Shown here: positions 20,509 through 23,014 of the stretch, piece by piece | Numbering within the stretch: the first letter of the stretch is position 1 | How the letters are laid out: each line of letters starts with the position of its first letter | Virus record (IMG/VR): IMGVR_UViG_3300006735_000280 | Coordinates: 1-23,014 of that record | Direction: 5' to 3' (one strand) | Origin: a virus | Length of the DNA: 23,014 nt | Translations under genes and position numbers: made by a program | Notes under the pieces: model-generated | What the model was told of the DNA's origin: nothing | The model's input: only the letters and a program-made list of their open reading frames with translations | Database searches by the model: none

Positions 20509-23014
20509 CTAACTAAAGGTTAATGTAATATCATCTATTGGTGTCGGGTCACCTGTATATCTTACTATTACGTATAATTCGTTATCATCATTATCCAAAT
20601 ACATTCCATCACTATTTCTTATTGGAACTGTATAAGTGTTACTTCCAACACTACCACCAGTATTTCCATATAAATCTATTGTGGAACTAAATGGATTTAA
20701 AAAATTATCATTTGCCACACTTGAAGAAATTAAGTTTGCAGTGGTTTCACTCGGATCATAAATTCTAGCTCTTGATAGTACACTATTAGTACCACTTCCA
20801 CTTGCAGAACTCTTAAATAATATTGCACAAGCTACTTTATCATCAGTAGATGCCTTCCAATTAACCAATGTATTATTATTAAGATTAACCGTCATACTTG
20901 ATTTCGTTCCACTTATTTGGAATCGTCTTATGTAATACTTGTATGTTCCACTACTATGATAATTGTTTAGATACCAATATCTATATGTTCCACCTGGATT
21001 TACTAAATATCCTGGTTTTACTTGTAAATCATACACACCCAAATTATTCAATACATAACTTGTAGTAAAGGCCGTACCGTTAAATCCTGTTACATTATCA
21101 TCTAATACTATTCTATAATCTTCACCAGTAAATGCTTCACTCGTTCCTGTTAAACTACCACCATCATATCCTTGAGTCCTTTGATAGACTGCCATTGAAC
21201 CACTCAATGCATGTTGACCAAAGGTACTTCCACTATGATAAAAATATGTCATTGTTTGTAGAGTAGAACGAGAACTTGCTCTATTTCTACCTCGTATTCC
21301 GATTGTAAATGATGAATCACTAACACCAGTTTGTGAAGTATTATTTCCAGTAGTTCCACTTAGTGTATAAACTGCGTTATGACTATATACATCAGTTCTT
21401 GTTGGAACTACCGATGTACTTCGTAATGTTCCTCCTGAACCAGAAATACTAACAACTGCATTTGAAGTCTGTATAGTTCCACCACTTGTACTCAATCCAT
21501 CTACTCCAGATGTTGCTGATACGGATTCATTTCCTGACATTCCAAGTGAACCGATATTATCATCTACTAATGTGGATGATGCTGCATACATTGGATTAAA
21601 TAATCCGTGAACTGATGCACTTAAATGATAGGTCGCCCCAATTAAATATGGAACTCCACTTAAACTTCTTGATGTTGCACTCACATAACTTTGAGTTACA
21701 GAAGTTATTCCTAACGTATTACTTCCAATATCACTTTCTATTTGGTCAATTGGTGCCCAAAAATTATTTTTTGTTGTACCATCTTTAAATGTATAATTAC
21801 CCGAACCAGTTGCCAAACCAACTTTCAATCCATGAAAATTATAATATCCACTTGAAGATACACTTGTAAAATCTGTTTTTGATGCGTGATATTTTCTCGT
21901 CAAAGAACCAGTCATATCAGTTCCACCCACATCTACAAATTTACCATCTTGAAATCCTGCTGGTATAACTGCTGGTTGTGTCGTGTTAATTTTTGCTAAT
22001 GTTACACCATTAGATGTACCAAAATCCGTTAATGATATATCTAAGAAAGATTGTGATGCATATTTAAAAGAAGATGATGGATTTGCTATACTACCCGTAT
22101 CACTAAATGATTGAGTTACAATGACTTTAACATCAAGTTGAGTAGCCCCTCCATTTGTTAATCCACCTAAACCAAATAATTCTAAATCGGTAGATGAGGA
22201 AACACTATTAGCATCACCACCACCACTATTAGAATCAAAATCTATTTTATAAGTTGAACCATTATCATGATATGCTGAAATACCACTAAAAATTGTACCA
22301 CCTTCTGCTACCCAATTCTTAGTAACTAAATATTTCATAGTATTATTTGAACTATCGTAACTTTGTGGTAAATATCCATCTACACTATCGGTAGTACCTA
22401 AATTAGTTTCATTAGTATCTACACTTGCCCAAGTTTTAGTATTTGGTGCGGCATCTGAAACATCTAAGGAATGACTTAACACTCCAGACATGAACCTTAA
22501 AATTTCACTTACATTTGTAGTGTTATCAAAATTATTAAAATAACTACCTTCTAAATTACTTCCCCACGGGTTAGACGTTGGATATCCATTTGTAATATTG
22601 TTGGTAAAAATGGCTGTCGAGCTTGAATATACTCCTTCTGATTGTACATTTAAAGTACCAGATATAAAGTTTGAACCAGTAATATCCAAAGAACCACTAA
22701 ACACATGAGTATCATCCATAGAATTACCAAAAATATTACTACCACTAGCAAAACTTTGTGTCATATAGGTTACAGATGAACTAACAATATAATTTTGTGC
22801 TATAACATCACCTTGAGTTACTATATCACCACTTGAAGTTATTCCTGCAACGATTACATCACCAGTTGTGGTCATGTTTCCAGTTACTTCAACATTACCT
22901 GTAACACTTACACCATCTGCAGTAGTTGCAAATTTTTGATTATTATTATGGCGTAATGATACGTTTCCATCTGCATTTGCTTGTAACATCGTTTCAGTAT
23001 CATCATGATTTTTA
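20509..23014 (-). CDS. Large tail fibre-type protein, N-terminus beyond window edge
   Basis: The frame is open to the window end, and the codons before the first in-window Met (22989) are also fibre-like ('HDDTETMLQANADGNVSL'), so the gene almost certainly begins outside. At least 834 codons are present. Repeats of the 'TADGVSVTGNVEVTGN' kind open the visible part. A module 'YIVSSSVTYMTQSFASGSN' (about 67-85 from that Met) is paralogous to residues 621-639 of the 1369-aa fibre. 'PWGSNLEGSYFNNFDNTTNV' and 'SEILRFMSGVLSHSLD' form a motif I associate with marine phage structural proteins. The C-terminal half is beta-rich and ends 'YTGDPTPIDDITLTFS'. It has no S74 domain. Likely a host-contact fibre or its proximal part. 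Confidence 0.85.
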   Translation of the reverse strand, partial: KNHDDTETMLQANADGNVSLRHNNNQKFATTADGVSVTGNVEVTGNMTTTGDVIVAGITSSGDIVTQGDVIAQNYIVSSSVTYMTQSFASGSNIFGNSMDDTHVFSGSLDITGSNFISGTLNVQSEGVYSSSTAIFTNNITNGYPTSNPWGSNLEGSYFNNFDNTTNVSEILRFMSGVLSHSLDVSDAAPNTKTWASVDTNETNLGTTDSVDGYLPQSYDSSNNTMKYLVTKNWVAEGGTIFSGISAYHDNGSTYKIDFDSNSGGGDANSVSSSTDLELFGLGGLTNGGATQLDVKVIVTQSFSDTGSIANPSSSFKYASQSFLDISLTDFGTSNGVTLAKINTTQPAVIPAGFQDGKFVDVGGTDMTGSLTRKYHASKTDFTSVSSSGYYNFHGLKVGLATGSGNYTFKDGTTKNNFWAPIDQIESDIGSNTLGITSVTQSYVSATSRSLSGVPYLIGATYHLSASVHGLFNPMYAASSTLVDDNIGSLGMSGNESVSATSGVDGLSTSGGTIQTSNAVVSISGSGGTLRSTSVVPTRTDVYSHNAVYTLSGTTGNNTSQTGVSDSSFTIGIRGRNRASSRSTLQTMTYFYHSGSTFGQHALSGSMAVYQRTQGYDGGSLTGTSEAFTGEDYRIVLDDNVTGFNGTAFTTSYVLNNLGVYDLQVKPGYLVNPGGTYRYWYLNNYHSSGTYKYYIRRFQISGTKSSMTVNLNNNTLVNWKASTDDKVACAILFKSSASGSGTNSVLSRARIYDPSETTANLISSSVANDNFLNPFSSTIDLYGNTGGSVGSNTYTVPIRNSDGMYLDNDDNELYVIVRYTGDPTPIDDITLTFS

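Overview
The window looks like part of the genome of a marine T4-like myovirus (contractile tail), probably assembled from an environmental sample. The base composition is AT-rich, genes are packed with gaps of at most about 180 bases, and every gene I can support lies on the minus strand. The products form an almost continuous tail-morphogenesis block: fibres, sheath, tube, tail-assembly chaperone/hub assembly factor, tape measure and baseplate. After it comes a small cluster of metabolic and nucleotide genes. The repetitive Ser/Thr/Gly-rich fibres, one with a cupredoxin-like motif, and the ThyX and APS-kinase-like genes fit phages of marine bacteria such as cyanobacteria or SAR11-type hosts. 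Nothing in the window identifies the host.

Layout in transcription order (high to low coordinates). 23014-13505: four tail-fibre-type genes: one of at least 834 codons cut by the window edge, then 771, 139 and 1369 aa, the last ending in a Peptidase_S74 intramolecular chaperone. 13453-13175: a coiled-coil protein. 13068-10717: the gp18-type sheath, followed by a clear hairpin terminator. 10533-10042: the gp19-type tube (163 aa). 10026-9874: a 50-aa single-membrane-segment protein. 9812-8837: a gp26-like gene whose frame appears to continue, after a shift at a run of seven T, into a start-less downstream frame. This matches the gpG/gpGT tail-assembly-chaperone logic, placed between tube and tape measure. 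8823-8731: a 30-aa very basic ORF. 8734-8054: an SGNH-hydrolase-like protein. 7989-7801: a 62-aa basic protein. 7749-6064: the tape measure. 6042-1351: three baseplate genes, including a LysM-like wedge protein and a 994-aa hub-like protein with an annexin-like C-terminus. 1297-1: an APS-kinase-like protein, a small HxGH nucleotidyltransferase, a winged-helix-like protein and the N-terminal part of ThyX, linked by overlaps.

Most starts have a GGAG or GAGG type ribosome binding site 5-9 bases upstream, which settled several start choices, for example the tube at 10533 and the small protein at 538. Several neighbours overlap as ATGA or TAATG, pointing to translational coupling.

The features most worth attention are the candidate +1 (or -2) frameshift in the gp26-like gene, the complete type-1 copper ligand set inside a tail fibre, the tiny cationic ORF coupled to an SGNH protein within the tail cassette, and the pairing of a shortened APS-kinase-like protein with a nucleotidyltransferase. 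I found no tRNA, rRNA, CRISPR array, integrase or insertion sequence, and no gene-free stretch over 300 bases.
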